Positions 16,460 through 25,544 of a stretch of 64,000 bases of DNA are shown here, in pieces. The DNA lies in contig NZ_CP077073.1 in assembly GCF_019139535.1 (NCBI RefSeq), forward strand, positions 3,872,501 to 3,936,500, read 5' to 3'. The notes beneath the pieces were generated by a model that was given only the letters and a program-made list of their open reading frames with translations, searched no databases and had not been told where the DNA came from. Made by a program: the position numbers and the translations under genes. Numbering within the stretch: position 1 is the first letter of the stretch; each line of letters opens with the position of its first letter. The stretch comes from Pseudomonas muyukensis. GTDB lineage: Bacteria; Pseudomonadota; Gammaproteobacteria; Pseudomonadales; Pseudomonadaceae.

Positions 16460-17268
16460 ATCTGGCGGGCAGCCGCGCTCCGCTCATTGGCCAGGGCACC
16501 TGGTACATGGGCGAGGACCCGGGGCGCCGGGCCGCCGAAGTGGCGGCCCTGCAACAAGGCATCGACCTGGGCCTGACGCTGATCGACACAGCAGAAATGT
16601 ATGCCGAAGGTGGCGCCGAGCAGGTGGTCGGCCAGGCCATCGCCGGGCGCCGCGAGCAGGTGTTGCTGGTCAGCAAGGTCTACCCGCACAACGCCAGCCG
16701 GCGCGGTATGCCGGCCGCCTGCGAGCGCAGCCTGAAACGGCTGGGCACCGACTGCATCGACCTGTACCTGCTGCACTGGCGTGGGCAGTACCCGCTGGAG
16801 GAGACCGTGGAAGCCTTCGAGCGGTTGATCGAGCAAGGCAAGATCCGCCATTGGGGCGTGTCTAACTTCGACCTGGACGACCTGCGCGAGCTGAACAACA
16901 CCGCCTGCGCCAGCAACCAGGTGCTGTACAACCCGGCCGAACGCGGCATCGAGTTCGACCTGCTGCCCTGGAGCCGCGCGCAGCAGTTGCCCACCATGGC
17001 CTACTGCCCGCTGGCCCAGGCCGGGCGCTTGTTGCGCCATCCGCTGCTGGCCCAGATTGGCGAACGCCATGGCGCCACGCCAGCCCAGGTGAGCCTGGCC
17101 TGGGTGACCCGCGGCGAGGGTGTGATCGCGATTCCCAAGGCGGTGAGCCCGGACCACGTGCGCCTGAACGCACAAGCCGCCGAGCTGGTGCTGAGCGAGG
17201 AAGATCTACGGGCCATCGACCAGGCGTTCGCGCCCCCGACCCGCAAGCAGCGCCTGGCGATGGTCTGA
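16447..17268 (+). CDS. Aldo/keto reductase
   Basis: A 273-residue TIM-barrel NADPH-dependent reductase. The catalytic tetrad can be traced: Asp and Tyr in LIDTAEMYAEG, Lys in LLVSKVYPHN and His in LYLLHWRG. AGGAGGTGAT directly before ATG fixes the start, so the gene overlaps the lysR stop and is cotranscribed with it. The substrate is unknown. The link to CoA-transferase genes may be regulatory only. Confidence 0.88.
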   Translation: MRYLNLAGSRAPLIGQGTWYMGEDPGRRAAEVAALQQGIDLGLTLIDTAEMYAEGGAEQVVGQAIAGRREQVLLVSKVYPHNASRRGMPAACERSLKRLGTDCIDLYLLHWRGQYPLEETVEAFERLIEQGKIRHWGVSNFDLDDLRELNNTACASNQVLYNPAERGIEFDLLPWSRAQQLPTMAYCPLAQAGRLLRHPLLAQIGERHGATPAQVSLAWVTRGEGVIAIPKAVSPDHVRLNAQAAELVLSEEDLRAIDQAFAPPTRKQRLAMV

Positions 17269-17275
17269 GCCCACC

Positions 17276-17302
17276 TGTAGGCGCCAGCCTTGCTGGCGAA
17301 CC
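17276..17302 (+). repeat. Putida-type REP palindrome
   Basis: The sequence CTGTAGGCGCCAGCCTTGCT and following bases form GCCAGC-CTT-GCTGGC (17283-17297). The same unit recurs at 43272, in the array at 45881 and at 62396. It separates the convergent aldo/keto reductase and imuC genes. Confidence 0.8.
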
Positions 17303-17350
17303 AAGCGCTGTGGTGGCTGGGCCTTCGTCTCAGGTTTTTTCGTGCAGGGC

Positions 17351-20300
17351 CTAATGAAAATCCCGACTACGCACATCCAGCCCATGCAATAACGGGCTGA
17401 TGTCCTCCAGCCGCCGGGCAATCAGGTGCCGCACGCCCTTCTCCTGCTCCAGCCGCCCGCTGACCTTGAGCAACTGTGCCCCCACCAGCGCCCGCCGTTG
17501 CCGCTCGGCCAGGTCGCGCCAGACCACCACGTTGACCATCCCGTGTTCATCTTCGAGGGTGACGAAGGTCACGCCGCTGGCGGTTTGCGGGCGCTGGCGG
17601 CCGACCACGATACCGGCCACCGCCACGCTGTCGCCATGCGCGACGCCCGCCAGCTCATGGCAGCTGCGGCAACCCAGCGCCCGCAGGCGCGGGCGCAGCA
17701 GCGTCAAGGGATGCGGCCCCAGGGTCGTGCCCAGCGTGTGATAGTCGGCCACCAGGTCCTCGCCCAGCGTCGGCACAGGCAATTCAACCGAGGCTTCCGG
17801 CGCCGCCTCGAGCTGGGCGAACAACGGCAACTGTGCCTGCACCGCTGCCACTTGCCAACGCGCCTGGTGCCGGTCGCGGGCCAGGGCGCGCAGGGCTCCG
17901 GCGTCCGCCAGCCGCGCCCTGGCCCTGGCATCCAGCCCGGCCCGCAGGCACAAGTCTTCGACATCGCGCCAGGGCCGCTGCGTGCGTGCCTGTTCCAGGC
18001 GCCTGGCATCCGCCTCGTTGAAACCACGGATCTGACGCAGCCCCAGGCGAATCGCCAGGACGCCCTCGCCCACGGGCTCCAGGGTGCAATCCCAGGCGCT
18101 GTGGAACACATCCACCGGGCGCACCTCGACGCCCTGGCGACGCACGTCCTGAAGCAACTGGTCAGGGCTGTAGAAGCCCATCGGCCAGCTGTTGACCAGG
18201 GCGCAGGTGAAGATCGCCGGCTCATGGCACTTGAGCCAACTGCTGGCATAGCACAGCAAGGCGAAGCTGGCCGCGTGGGACTCGGGGAAGCCATAGCTGC
18301 CAAAGCCCTTGATCTGCTCGAAGATGCGCTCGGCGAAGGCCCGTTCGTAGCCATTGCGCAACATGCCGTCGATCAGCCGCGCCCGGTGTGGCTCCAGGCC
18401 GCCATGACGCTTCCAGGCCGCCATGCTGCGGCGCAGCTGGTCGGCCTCGCCGGGGCTGTAGTCGGCGGCGACCATGGCCAGCTCCATGACCTGCTCCTGG
18501 AACAGCGGCACGCCCAGGGTGCGTTCGAACACGGCCTTGAGCTGTTCCGAGGGGTAGGTGACCGGTTCCTGTTTCAGCCGCCGGCGCAGGTACGGGTGGA
18601 CCATGTCGCCCTGGATCGGCCCGGGGCGCACGATCGCCACCTCGATCACCAGGTCGTAGAATTTTTCCGGTTTCAACCGCGGCAACATGGCCATCTGCGC
18701 CCGTGACTCGATCTGGAACACGCCCATGGTCTCGGCGCGGCCGATCATCGCGTAGGTGGCCGGGTCTTCCTTGGGCAGCGTCGCCAAGCGGTAGTGCTGC
18801 CCGCGGTGCAGGGCCATCAGGTCGAAGCAGCGGCGCAGCGCGCTGAGCATGCCCAGGGCCAAAACATCGACCTTGAGCAGGCCGACCATGTCCAGGTCGT
18901 CCTTGTCCCACTGGATCACCGTGCGCTCGGCCATGGCCGCGTTTTCCACCGGCACCAGCTGGTCCAGGGGCTGTTCGGAAATGACGAAGCCGCCCGGATG
19001 TTGCGACAGGTGCCGGGGGAAGCCGATCAGTTCGCCTGCCAGCACCAGGATGCGCCGCAACGACGGGCTCTGCGCGTCGAACCCGGCCTCGGCCAGGCGC
19101 TCGGCATCCGGGATCCGGTCACTCCAGCGCCCGCAGCACTTGGCCAGGGCATCCACCTGGTCGCTCGGCAGCCCCAGCACCCGCGCCACATCGCGCACCG
19201 CCCCCGCGGCGTGGTAGCTGCTGACCACCGCCGTCAATGCCGCACGGTGCCGGCCGTAGCGCCGGAAGACGTACTGGATGACTTCCTCGCGCCGGTCATG
19301 TTCGAAATCCACGTCGATATCCGGTGGCTCGTTGCGCTCGCGGGACAAGAAGCGCTCGAACAGCAGCCGATGCTCCATCGGGTCGAGTTCGGTGATGCCC
19401 AGCACGAAGCACACCACCGAGTTGGCCGCCGAACCGCGGCCCTGGCACAGGATGCGCTGGCCACGGGCGAAGGCGACGATATCGTGGACGGTAAGGAAGT
19501 AGCTCTCGTAGCCCAGTTCCTCGATCAGCGCCAACTCCCTGTCCAGCACCTCGCGCACCTTGGCGCTCGGCCCCTGCGGCCAGCGCTCGGGCAGGCCGCG
19601 CTCGCACAGCGCGCGCAACCAGCTGGCCGGGCTCTGGCCCGCGGGCACCAGCTCGCGGGGGTACTGGTACTGCAGCTCGGCCAGGTCGAAGCGGCAGCGC
19701 TCGGCGAGCAGCAGGGTCTGCGCCAGCAGGTCCGCCGGGTACAGCTCGCGCAACTGCTCGAGGGTACGCAGGTGGCGCTCGCCATTGGCGAACAGGAAGC
19801 GACCGGCCTCGGCCACCGGGCAATGCGCACGGATGGCGCTCATGCAATCCTGCAACGCGCGCCGGCCACGCGCATGCATGTGCACGTCGCCACAGGCCAC
19901 CAGCGGTATGCCCGTGCGCAGGCCCAGGGCGCGCAGCGCGGCCAGGCGCCCCTCATCGTCGACACCGCGATGCAGGTGCACCGCCAGCCACAGGCGTTCA
20001 ACGAACAGCGTTTGCAGCCAGGCCGCGTCGCCGCCCTCCGCCGCCGCGACCCACAACGCCAGCAACCCTTGGTGATGGGCCTCGAGGTCCTCGGCAAGCA
20101 GCTGGTAAGCGCCCTTCTCGGCCCGTCGCCGCGCCCGGGTGATCAACGCGCAGAGGTTCTGGTAACCCGTGAGATCCTGCACCAGCAGGACCAGCTTCGG
20201 CCCATGATGCACCTGCACCTCGCTACCGATGATCAGGGCGAGCCCATGCTGCTTGGCCGCCTGCCAGGCACGGACAATACCCGCCAAGGAGCATTCATCG

Positions 20301-20425
20301 GTGATCGCCAGGGCCTGGTAGCCCTGCTCGCGGGCTCGGCGAAACAGCTCGTCGGCGCTGGAAGCGCCGCGCTGGAAGCTGAAGTTCGACAGGCAATGCA
20401 GCTCCGCGTAGCCCGGCGCCTTCAT
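17351..20425 (-). CDS. imuC: Error-prone DNA polymerase ImuC (DnaE2)
   Basis: A 1024-residue C-family polymerase. The N-terminal PHP domain starts [20 protein letters not shown]. The catalytic acidic motif is [15 protein letters not shown] (about 405-419), and [16 protein letters not shown] precedes it. The length fits DnaE2 (about 1030 residues, shorter than replicative DnaE). ImuC does the synthesis in the SOS mutasome, recruited through ImuB. The ATG overlaps the imuB stop (ATGA), fixing the start although the frame stays open upstream. It is the last gene of the lexA2-imuA-imuB-imuC operon. Confidence 0.95.
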   Translation of the reverse strand: MKAPGYAELHCLSNFSFQRGASSADELFRRAREQGYQALAITDECSLAGIVRAWQAAKQHGLALIIGSEVQVHHGPKLVLLVQDLTGYQNLCALITRARRRAEKGAYQLLAEDLEAHHQGLLALWVAAAEGGDAAWLQTLFVERLWLAVHLHRGVDDEGRLAALRALGLRTGIPLVACGDVHMHARGRRALQDCMSAIRAHCPVAEAGRFLFANGERHLRTLEQLRELYPADLLAQTLLLAERCRFDLAELQYQYPRELVPAGQSPASWLRALCERGLPERWPQGPSAKVREVLDRELALIEELGYESYFLTVHDIVAFARGQRILCQGRGSAANSVVCFVLGITELDPMEHRLLFERFLSRERNEPPDIDVDFEHDRREEVIQYVFRRYGRHRAALTAVVSSYHAAGAVRDVARVLGLPSDQVDALAKCCGRWSDRIPDAERLAEAGFDAQSPSLRRILVLAGELIGFPRHLSQHPGGFVISEQPLDQLVPVENAAMAERTVIQWDKDDLDMVGLLKVDVLALGMLSALRRCFDLMALHRGQHYRLATLPKEDPATYAMIGRAETMGVFQIESRAQMAMLPRLKPEKFYDLVIEVAIVRPGPIQGDMVHPYLRRRLKQEPVTYPSEQLKAVFERTLGVPLFQEQVMELAMVAADYSPGEADQLRRSMAAWKRHGGLEPHRARLIDGMLRNGYERAFAERIFEQIKGFGSYGFPESHAASFALLCYASSWLKCHEPAIFTCALVNSWPMGFYSPDQLLQDVRRQGVEVRPVDVFHSAWDCTLEPVGEGVLAIRLGLRQIRGFNEADARRLEQARTQRPWRDVEDLCLRAGLDARARARLADAGALRALARDRHQARWQVAAVQAQLPLFAQLEAAPEASVELPVPTLGEDLVADYHTLGTTLGPHPLTLLRPRLRALGCRSCHELAGVAHGDSVAVAGIVVGRQRPQTASGVTFVTLEDEHGMVNVVVWRDLAERQRRALVGAQLLKVSGRLEQEKGVRHLIARRLEDISPLLHGLDVRSRDFH

Positions 20426-21840
20426 GCGAACCAGCCTTGCAACCACAACGACCCGGGCGCCGCCAGGTCGCGGTAGGCCCAGCCACGCAGGCCATCGCGG
20501 GTTTCGACACGGTAGTAGTCGCGCCGCACATCGCCGCCGTCCCACCAGCCGGACTCGATGCGCTCGGCCGGCCCCAGCCACTGCAGCCCAGCCTCGCAGA
20601 GCAGCTGGGGCGTGGGCAGCAACCAGCCGGGGCGACTGCCGGGGGCCAGCAGCAGGCGCCCCTGGGCACCCTGCTGCGCCGCTTGCCAGGCGCATTCGGG
20701 GCGATGATCGGCTTCGGCGCGCAGGCCGCTGACCGCGTCATCGCCCAGCCGCGCGCGCAGGCGTTCGCGCAGTTGCTCCCAAGGCTGTGCCTGCTGGGCC
20801 CGGGCCTCGAACAAGGCCTGGTGCTGGGGCACGAAGGGAGGCAGGTCGGCGGCCAGCAGGCGCAGGTTGCGCACCGCTGCCGGAATGCGCAACGGCTCCA
20901 GGCGCCCCCGGGCCAGTTCGAACAGCATCGCGGCGTCACGCTCGGCGGCCAGCAGGCCGACCTTGAGCACGGTGTCTGGCCCTTGGGCATGCTCAAGGTG
21001 CAGTTCGAAACGCTGCACACCGCAATCGCGCCCGCCAAGGAACGCCGCCAGGTCGTTGATCAGGCGGCGCAAGGGGAACAGCAACGCCTGGTGCGACTCG
21101 ACGTCGAAGTTCAGCTCCAGGCGCGCCTCGAAGCGGTCGGGGGGCTGGTAGAAATCCAGGCCCAGGGTGCGCAGGCCAAGCAACTGATCCAGGTGCAACT
21201 GCACCTGGGCACTGAAGCGCCTGGCCAAGGCCTCGCGCGGCAGGGCCAAGACCTGCCCGAGCCGACGCAGGCCCATGCGGGCGAACGCCTCGGCCGCCTC
21301 CGCCGGCAAGCCGACCCGCGCCACCGGCATGTTCAGCAAGGCGTCGCGCGTGCGCTGTGGGCAGGTCAAGGCCAGGCCGTCATGCCCATTGGCGAGCATC
21401 CGCGCCGCCACCGGGTTGCTGGCCACGACGATGCGCTGGCGCAGCCCCAGCTCGGCCAGTTCCTGGCGCAGGCGTGCCTCGAACAAGGGCCACGGGCCGA
21501 ACAGCTGCAGGCTCGACCCCACCTCCAGCAACAAGGCCCGCGGGTAATGCAGGCTGACCTGCGCACTGAAGCGATAGGCCCAGGCGGCGAGCAACTGCTG
21601 GAGCTGCTCGAGGCGCGCCGGCTCGACCTCGACACAGCTGAAGCCATCGGCCAGGGCGCGGGCAGCCGTCAGCGTCTGCCCGGCGCGCAGGCCCAGGGCC
21701 CGTGCCGGCTCATTGACGGCCTGGAGTACACGGCGCTGGGTCGGTCCGCCGATCAGTGCCAGCGGCGTATCAGGGTCGTCACGCTCACGCAGGACGGTGT
21801 CCAGCGCCAGCTGGGGAAGCAGGATGCAGGCCCAGAGCAT
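20422..21840 (-). CDS. imuB: ImuB, catalytically degenerate Y-family polymerase homologue
   Basis: A 472-residue ImuB. The N-terminus [19 protein letters not shown] occupies the place of the Y-family metal motif (normally D-x-D around a nucleotide-contact helix) but lacks the paired Asp, as known for ImuB, which serves as the beta-clamp and mutasome scaffold. A palm/finger-like core with helix-hairpin-helix ([19 protein letters not shown] near 220) and an ImuB-specific C-terminus follow. It starts 6 bases after imuA and is coupled to imuC. Confidence 0.93.
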   Translation of the reverse strand: MLWACILLPQLALDTVLRERDDPDTPLALIGGPTQRRVLQAVNEPARALGLRAGQTLTAARALADGFSCVEVEPARLEQLQQLLAAWAYRFSAQVSLHYPRALLLEVGSSLQLFGPWPLFEARLRQELAELGLRQRIVVASNPVAARMLANGHDGLALTCPQRTRDALLNMPVARVGLPAEAAEAFARMGLRRLGQVLALPREALARRFSAQVQLHLDQLLGLRTLGLDFYQPPDRFEARLELNFDVESHQALLFPLRRLINDLAAFLGGRDCGVQRFELHLEHAQGPDTVLKVGLLAAERDAAMLFELARGRLEPLRIPAAVRNLRLLAADLPPFVPQHQALFEARAQQAQPWEQLRERLRARLGDDAVSGLRAEADHRPECAWQAAQQGAQGRLLLAPGSRPGWLLPTPQLLCEAGLQWLGPAERIESGWWDGGDVRRDYYRVETRDGLRGWAYRDLAAPGSLWLQGWFA

Positions 21841-21846
21841 GATCCA

Positions 21847-22467
21847 TCACCCCCGCCCCGGACAGGCGATCGGCGCCGCCGGTGGCAGGCCGCCCCGGCA
21901 CTTGAGCACGCGCCATTGTGCCGGCCGGGTGTCGATGGCGATGCGCAGGGCCGCAGGCGACGGGTTGTGCGCGGCCTGCTGCCCGCGGCAGGCAAAGGCC
22001 AGGGCCTCGCCGGTCTCCGCCGCGACTTGCAGGCGCCGCAGCGCGCGGTCGTCGGCGCGCTCCGGCCAACACAACACCGCCGCGCAGCTGCCCGAACGCA
22101 GGCATTGCTCCGCCGCCCACAAACTGTCGCTGCCCTGGGCCGCGACCTGCACCAGCCTGGCCAGGTCCACCCCCGCCGCCTGCCAGGCCGGGGCATAGGG
22201 AATGAAGGGTGGCGCCACCAGCACCACCCGCTCACCCGCCGTCGTCAGCCGCGCCAGCGTCGGCCACAGCAACTGCAGCTCGCCACTGCCCGGGCTGGCC
22301 AGCAGCAGTTCGCTGAGCGCCGCGGCCGGCCAGCCACCATCGGGCAGCCGCGCATCGAGGGCGGCATGGCCGCTGGGCTGCAAGGCCTGCGGGCGCGCCT
22401 GGGCTTGCCGCCCGCGCCAGACCTGGCGCTGGTCGAGCAAGCGCTCGAGGTCGACCACCGCGCCCAT
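21847..22467 (-). CDS. imuA: ImuA, SOS mutasome accessory protein
   Basis: A 206-residue RecA-fold-like ImuA (also called SulA-like). Typical features are HAALDARLPDGGWPAAALSE (about 35-54) and the following LLLASPGSGELQLLWPTLARL. No intact Walker A is present. ATG overlaps the lexA2 stop (TGATG) with GAGG eight bases upstream, so this ATG is chosen over the adjoining TTG. It acts with ImuB and ImuC in damage-induced mutagenesis. Confidence 0.92.
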   Translation of the reverse strand: MGAVVDLERLLDQRQVWRGRQAQARPQALQPSGHAALDARLPDGGWPAAALSELLLASPGSGELQLLWPTLARLTTAGERVVLVAPPFIPYAPAWQAAGVDLARLVQVAAQGSDSLWAAEQCLRSGSCAAVLCWPERADDRALRRLQVAAETGEALAFACRGQQAAHNPSPAALRIAIDTRPAQWRVLKCRGGLPPAAPIACPGRG

Positions 22468-23075
22468 CAATCGCGCCTCAGCAGGCCGCAGAACACGCCC
22501 TCGATGAACAACTCGCGCTCCGGACCGACGTCAATCGGCGCATAGGCGGGGTTGCGCGGCAACAGGCGATAGCCGTCACGGGTGCGTTGCAAGCGCTTGA
22601 TGGTCACCTCGCCATCGAGCCGGGCGACCACGATCTGCCCATCGCGGGCCTCACCCTGCTGGCGAATGCCGACCAGGTCGCCGTCGAAGATGCCGTCGTC
22701 GATCATCGAATCGCCACGCACCTTGAGCAGGTAGTCCGGGGTGCGGCGGAACAGGCTGGGGTCGAGCAGCAGTTGCTCGTGGATGCCGAGGTCCGGGCCG
22801 ATGGGGGCACCCGCGGCGACCTGGCCGAGCACGGGCACCTCGAGGATTTCCGGGCGGCGCAAGGGTTCGGCCAGGCGGATGCCCCGTGCCTGGTTGGGGG
22901 TGACGTCGATGAAACCGGCCTGGTGCAGGGCGGTGATGTGTTTGCGCGCCACGCTGCGCGAGGCGAAACCGAAGCGCTCGGCGATGTCGGCCAGCGACGG
23001 CGGCTGGCCTTGATCGGTGATGCGCTCGCGGATGAACGCGAGGATGGCGCGGCGTTTGGGGGTCAGATTGTCCAT
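22467..23075 (-). CDS. lexA2: LexA-family repressor LexA2
   Basis: A 202-residue LexA: winged-helix domain MDNLTPKRRAILAFIRERI with recognition helix SRSVARKHITAL, Ala-Gly cleavage region in GQVAAGAPIG (about 89-98), catalytic Ser in RGDSMIDDG (about 130) and Lys in IVVARLDGEVTIKRL. It is the second LexA that pseudomonads keep with imuABC, and RecA-stimulated self-cleavage would derepress this operon. An in-frame ATG nine bases upstream (23084) lies inside the predicted operator, so the downstream Met is preferred. Neither has a strong Shine-Dalgarno. Confidence 0.92.
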   Translation of the reverse strand: MDNLTPKRRAILAFIRERITDQGQPPSLADIAERFGFASRSVARKHITALHQAGFIDVTPNQARGIRLAEPLRRPEILEVPVLGQVAAGAPIGPDLGIHEQLLLDPSLFRRTPDYLLKVRGDSMIDDGIFDGDLVGIRQQGEARDGQIVVARLDGEVTIKRLQRTRDGYRLLPRNPAYAPIDVGPERELFIEGVFCGLLRRD

Positions 23076-23078
23076 GGA

Positions 23079-23090
23079 GCACATTTGTAC
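23079..23090 (-). promoter_or_regulatory. LexA2 operator (GTAC-N4-GTGC)
   Basis: GTACAAATGTGC on the minus strand, immediately before the lexA2 start, matches the LexA2-type box described for P. putida (GTAC-N4-GTGC), which differs from the CTGT-N8-ACAG box of LexA1. Its position over the start region predicts tight autoregulation of lexA2-imuABC. Confidence 0.75.
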
Positions 23091-23283
23091 TCTTTTCGGG
23101 TAACGCTGAACAGCCCCCTTCGTCGCAAGCTGTGGCGTGATCAAAACGGACAAGACCCAAAAGCGCTAAGTCAAAAACCCAAATCGACCCTGCCGCACAT
23201 CCCCCAAGCACGAGTTCCAGGCCGCCCACCGCCATCGAACCGATGCCCCCTTACGAGGACATCCTCACCCTCTGGCAGCGCAC

Positions 23284-24330
23284 TCAGGCCAGGCGGGGGA
23301 ACAAGCGCAAGGCGTTTTCCCGATTGACAGCCAGGCGTTGCTGCTCGGTGAAACCGAAGGTATCCAGCAGCCCGGTGAAGTGACTCGAGCGCGCCTTGTT
23401 GGCATAGGGCCAGTCGCTGCCGAAGGTGATGTTCTGCGGATTGGCGAATGCCAGCAGCGCAGGCAAGGCATAAGGACTACTGGACAGCGCGGTATCGAAG
23501 TAGAACTTGCGAAGCCGCAGGATACCTCGCTCGGTGCTCCCGTCGTCCGAGCAGACACGGGCCATGCGCTCGGCGGCATAGGGAAGGAACCCGCCTGCAT
23601 GGGAAAGGATGATCTTCAGTTCTGGGTAGCGTTCCAGGCACCCCTTCTTGGCCAGGTTAAGGGCCGCACGCGTGGTATCCAGGAGAAAGTCCGCAGCATA
23701 GGGTGGAATCCCGTCGACGGGCTCGGCCGGCAGCTCCGAAGGGTGGACGAACACGGTGGCACGGTGTCGGTTCAATACCTCCATGAGAGGATCCCACTCG
23801 GGCGCCCCGAGGTAGGTACCCCGAACGTTTGCCAGCAAGATGACGCCGTCAGCTTTCAACGTGGTCAGGGCGTACTCGGCCTGCTCGACGGCGCCCGCAA
23901 CATCAGGCAGCGTCAACGTTGCGAAGAAGCCAAACCGCCCGGGATGCTTGTCGACGACCTCGGCGCAGAACTCGTTGACCTCCTTGGCTTTCACGCGTGC
24001 TTCTGCATCATTGCCAAGGTGCACGCCTGGCGTGGACACCGACAGGATGCCGGTGGCGATACCGTTGCTGTCCATCAGGTCCAGGGCGCCCTCGACACTC
24101 CAGGTTGGGATGGGCAAGCCGCCGGCGGTAATACCTCGGGACTCGAGCCACTTTCCATAAAAAGGTGGAACGACATGCTGATGGGTATCGATGCGGCGGG
24201 CCTCTTTTGACGCGCGGCCACCTGCAGACTTGCTGCTTTCGGATGCACGGGCATCGCTTGGGGCCAAGCCAGATACCGCTGCGACGGTTGCGGCGGTAGC
24301 CATGGATTGGAGGACTTGTCTGCGATTCAT
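23284..24330 (-). CDS. ACMSD-family amidohydrolase/decarboxylase with Tat-like leader
   Basis: A 348-residue amidohydrolase-2 protein. Metal ligands are seen in IDTHQHVVPP (about 58-67), VFVHPSE, IILSHAGG and FGSDWPYA. The family includes ACMSD and non-oxidative decarboxylases of hydroxybenzoates (6-methylsalicylate, gamma-resorcylate). The chosen ATG (AAGG eight bases upstream) gives MNRRQVLQSMATAATVAAVSG, a twin-arginine-like leader followed by an Ala-rich region, so export to the periplasm is possible. Its promoter copies that of mhpA. GC content looks lower than in the imu genes, which suits an acquired segment. Substrate unknown. Confidence 0.82.
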   Translation of the reverse strand: MNRRQVLQSMATAATVAAVSGLAPSDARASESSKSAGGRASKEARRIDTHQHVVPPFYGKWLESRGITAGGLPIPTWSVEGALDLMDSNGIATGILSVSTPGVHLGNDAEARVKAKEVNEFCAEVVDKHPGRFGFFATLTLPDVAGAVEQAEYALTTLKADGVILLANVRGTYLGAPEWDPLMEVLNRHRATVFVHPSELPAEPVDGIPPYAADFLLDTTRAALNLAKKGCLERYPELKIILSHAGGFLPYAAERMARVCSDDGSTERGILRLRKFYFDTALSSSPYALPALLAFANPQNITFGSDWPYANKARSSHFTGLLDTFGFTEQQRLAVNRENALRLFPRLA

Positions 24331-24501
24331 GCTGCGTGCCTTTTTCGAGATGGATGAGCAAATGCAAGCCACCGAACAATCGACGCTGCCCCTGGCAGTC
24401 ATGTCGCGCCCCATCCAGTGAGCTAGGTCAGCCTGTGCGACCCGATCAAAGCGCGAGCCGCTCGGACCTGGCCGGCACAAGTGTTGGCTTGGTATTCGCT
24501 G

Positions 24502-24564
24502 AGTATAAGAATCGCGCCGATTGTCCTACAATGAAAAACCGCGTCGCTGTGCACTGGATGCACA
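24502..24564 (-). promoter_or_regulatory. Leftward promoter with IclR/MhpR-type palindrome
   Basis: Reading leftward: palindrome TGTGCATCCAGTGCACA (24548-24564), -35-like TTGTAG (24526-24531), 18-base spacer, -10-like TATACT (24502-24507), giving a start near 24495. The mhpA promoter at 34656-34717 has the same order and spacing and also shares GGTTTTTCATTGT. The palindrome centre is about -61. It lies between the amidohydrolase and iclR genes and may also autoregulate iclR. Confidence 0.72.
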
Positions 24565-24587
24565 TCATTATTTTTAAAGAGGTTTTC

Positions 24588-25382
24588 ATGAATATTGATC
24601 GAGGCTCCGACTACAAGACGGTGCGCGGACTGAGCCGTGGCCTGGCATTGCTCAATGCCTTGAACCGGCTGGACGGCGGCGCCAGCCCGACCCGACTGGC
24701 CGAGATTACCGGGCTCCACCGGACCACCGTCCGGCGCCTGCTGGAAACACTGCAGGACGAAGGCTATGTACGCCGCAGCGAGTCCGACGACAGTTTTCGC
24801 CTAGCCCTCAAAGTGCGCGAATTGAGTGAAGGTTTTCGCGATGAGCAGTGGATCAGCGCCATCGCCGCACCGCTGCTGGCGGAGCTTCTACAGGAAGTGG
24901 TATGGCCGACTGACATCTGTACCTTGGATGTGGATGCGATGGTGGTACGCGAGACCACTCACCGCTTCAGCCGCCTTTCATTTCACCGTTCCATGATCGG
25001 ACGCCGCCTGCCTCTTCTGCAAACGGCAACTGGGCTCACCTACCTCGCCTTCTGCAGCGACGCCGAGCGTGAACAGATCCTCACCCTCTTGGCGGGGCGT
25101 GAGGATAAAGCATTTCACTTGGCGCGAAATGTGGCGCAACTTGACAACGTCTTGCGCAAAGTCAGGCATCTTGGCTATGGGGAAAATTTCATGGCTTGGA
25201 ACTACGAAGAAAAAATCGCCTCCATTGCCGTTCCTGTCTTCTCCGGGCAGCGCTTGCTGGGCTGTTTGAATCTGGTGTATGTGGCCAAAGCGATGTCAAT
25301 CGAGCAGGCTGCACACCGCTATTTAGGCGCCTTGCAACATACAGCGAAGCTGATTCAAGAAAAGCTCGAAGCATCCTTATAG
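24588..25382 (+). CDS. mhpR: IclR-family regulator, MhpR-like
   Basis: A 264-residue IclR protein. The winged helix is at about 15-75 (SRGLALLNALNRLDGGASPT, then RTTVRRLLETLQDEGYV) and the effector domain follows. AAAGAGG five bases before ATG sets the start. It is divergent from the amidohydrolase gene. A GTGCAC palindrome 24 bases upstream of its start recurs before mhpA. E. coli MhpR is an IclR activator of mhpABCDFE that binds a similar GTGCAC palindrome, so this protein is the probable activator of both leftward units here. It is separated from the mhp operon by the OprD-type porin gene. Confidence 0.85.
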   Translation: MNIDRGSDYKTVRGLSRGLALLNALNRLDGGASPTRLAEITGLHRTTVRRLLETLQDEGYVRRSESDDSFRLALKVRELSEGFRDEQWISAIAAPLLAELLQEVVWPTDICTLDVDAMVVRETTHRFSRLSFHRSMIGRRLPLLQTATGLTYLAFCSDAEREQILTLLAGREDKAFHLARNVAQLDNVLRKVRHLGYGENFMAWNYEEKIASIAVPVFSGQRLLGCLNLVYVAKAMSIEQAAHRYLGALQHTAKLIQEKLEASL

Positions 25383-25400
25383 TTGGAGCCCGGCGACGGA

Positions 25401-25425
25401 TCAGGCAATGGTCGTCATTGCCTGA
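25401..25425 (+). terminator. Perfect 10-bp hairpin after the iclR gene
   Basis: TCAGGCAATG-GTCGT-CATTGCCTGA, 18 bases after the iclR stop. There is no U-run, so termination may be weak or Rho-assisted. The rest of the gap to 25544 shows nothing further. Confidence 0.5.
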
Positions 25426-25544
25426 TGGTCATGCATTGCAAGGGGGATTACCTTGGCCTGCGGCGCTGAATATCCGGCCAATCGATTCTGTGTAGCCGTC
25501 GCCAATCCGGTCAGCAGCACCCCCTCACACAGAACCCATGCCAT

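Noticed and set aside
20437..22545. 702-codon plus-strand frame over imuB/imuA
   Set aside because: Composition (Gln/His/Arg-rich) is typical of antisense shadows of GC-rich genes; the minus strand encodes ImuA and ImuB.
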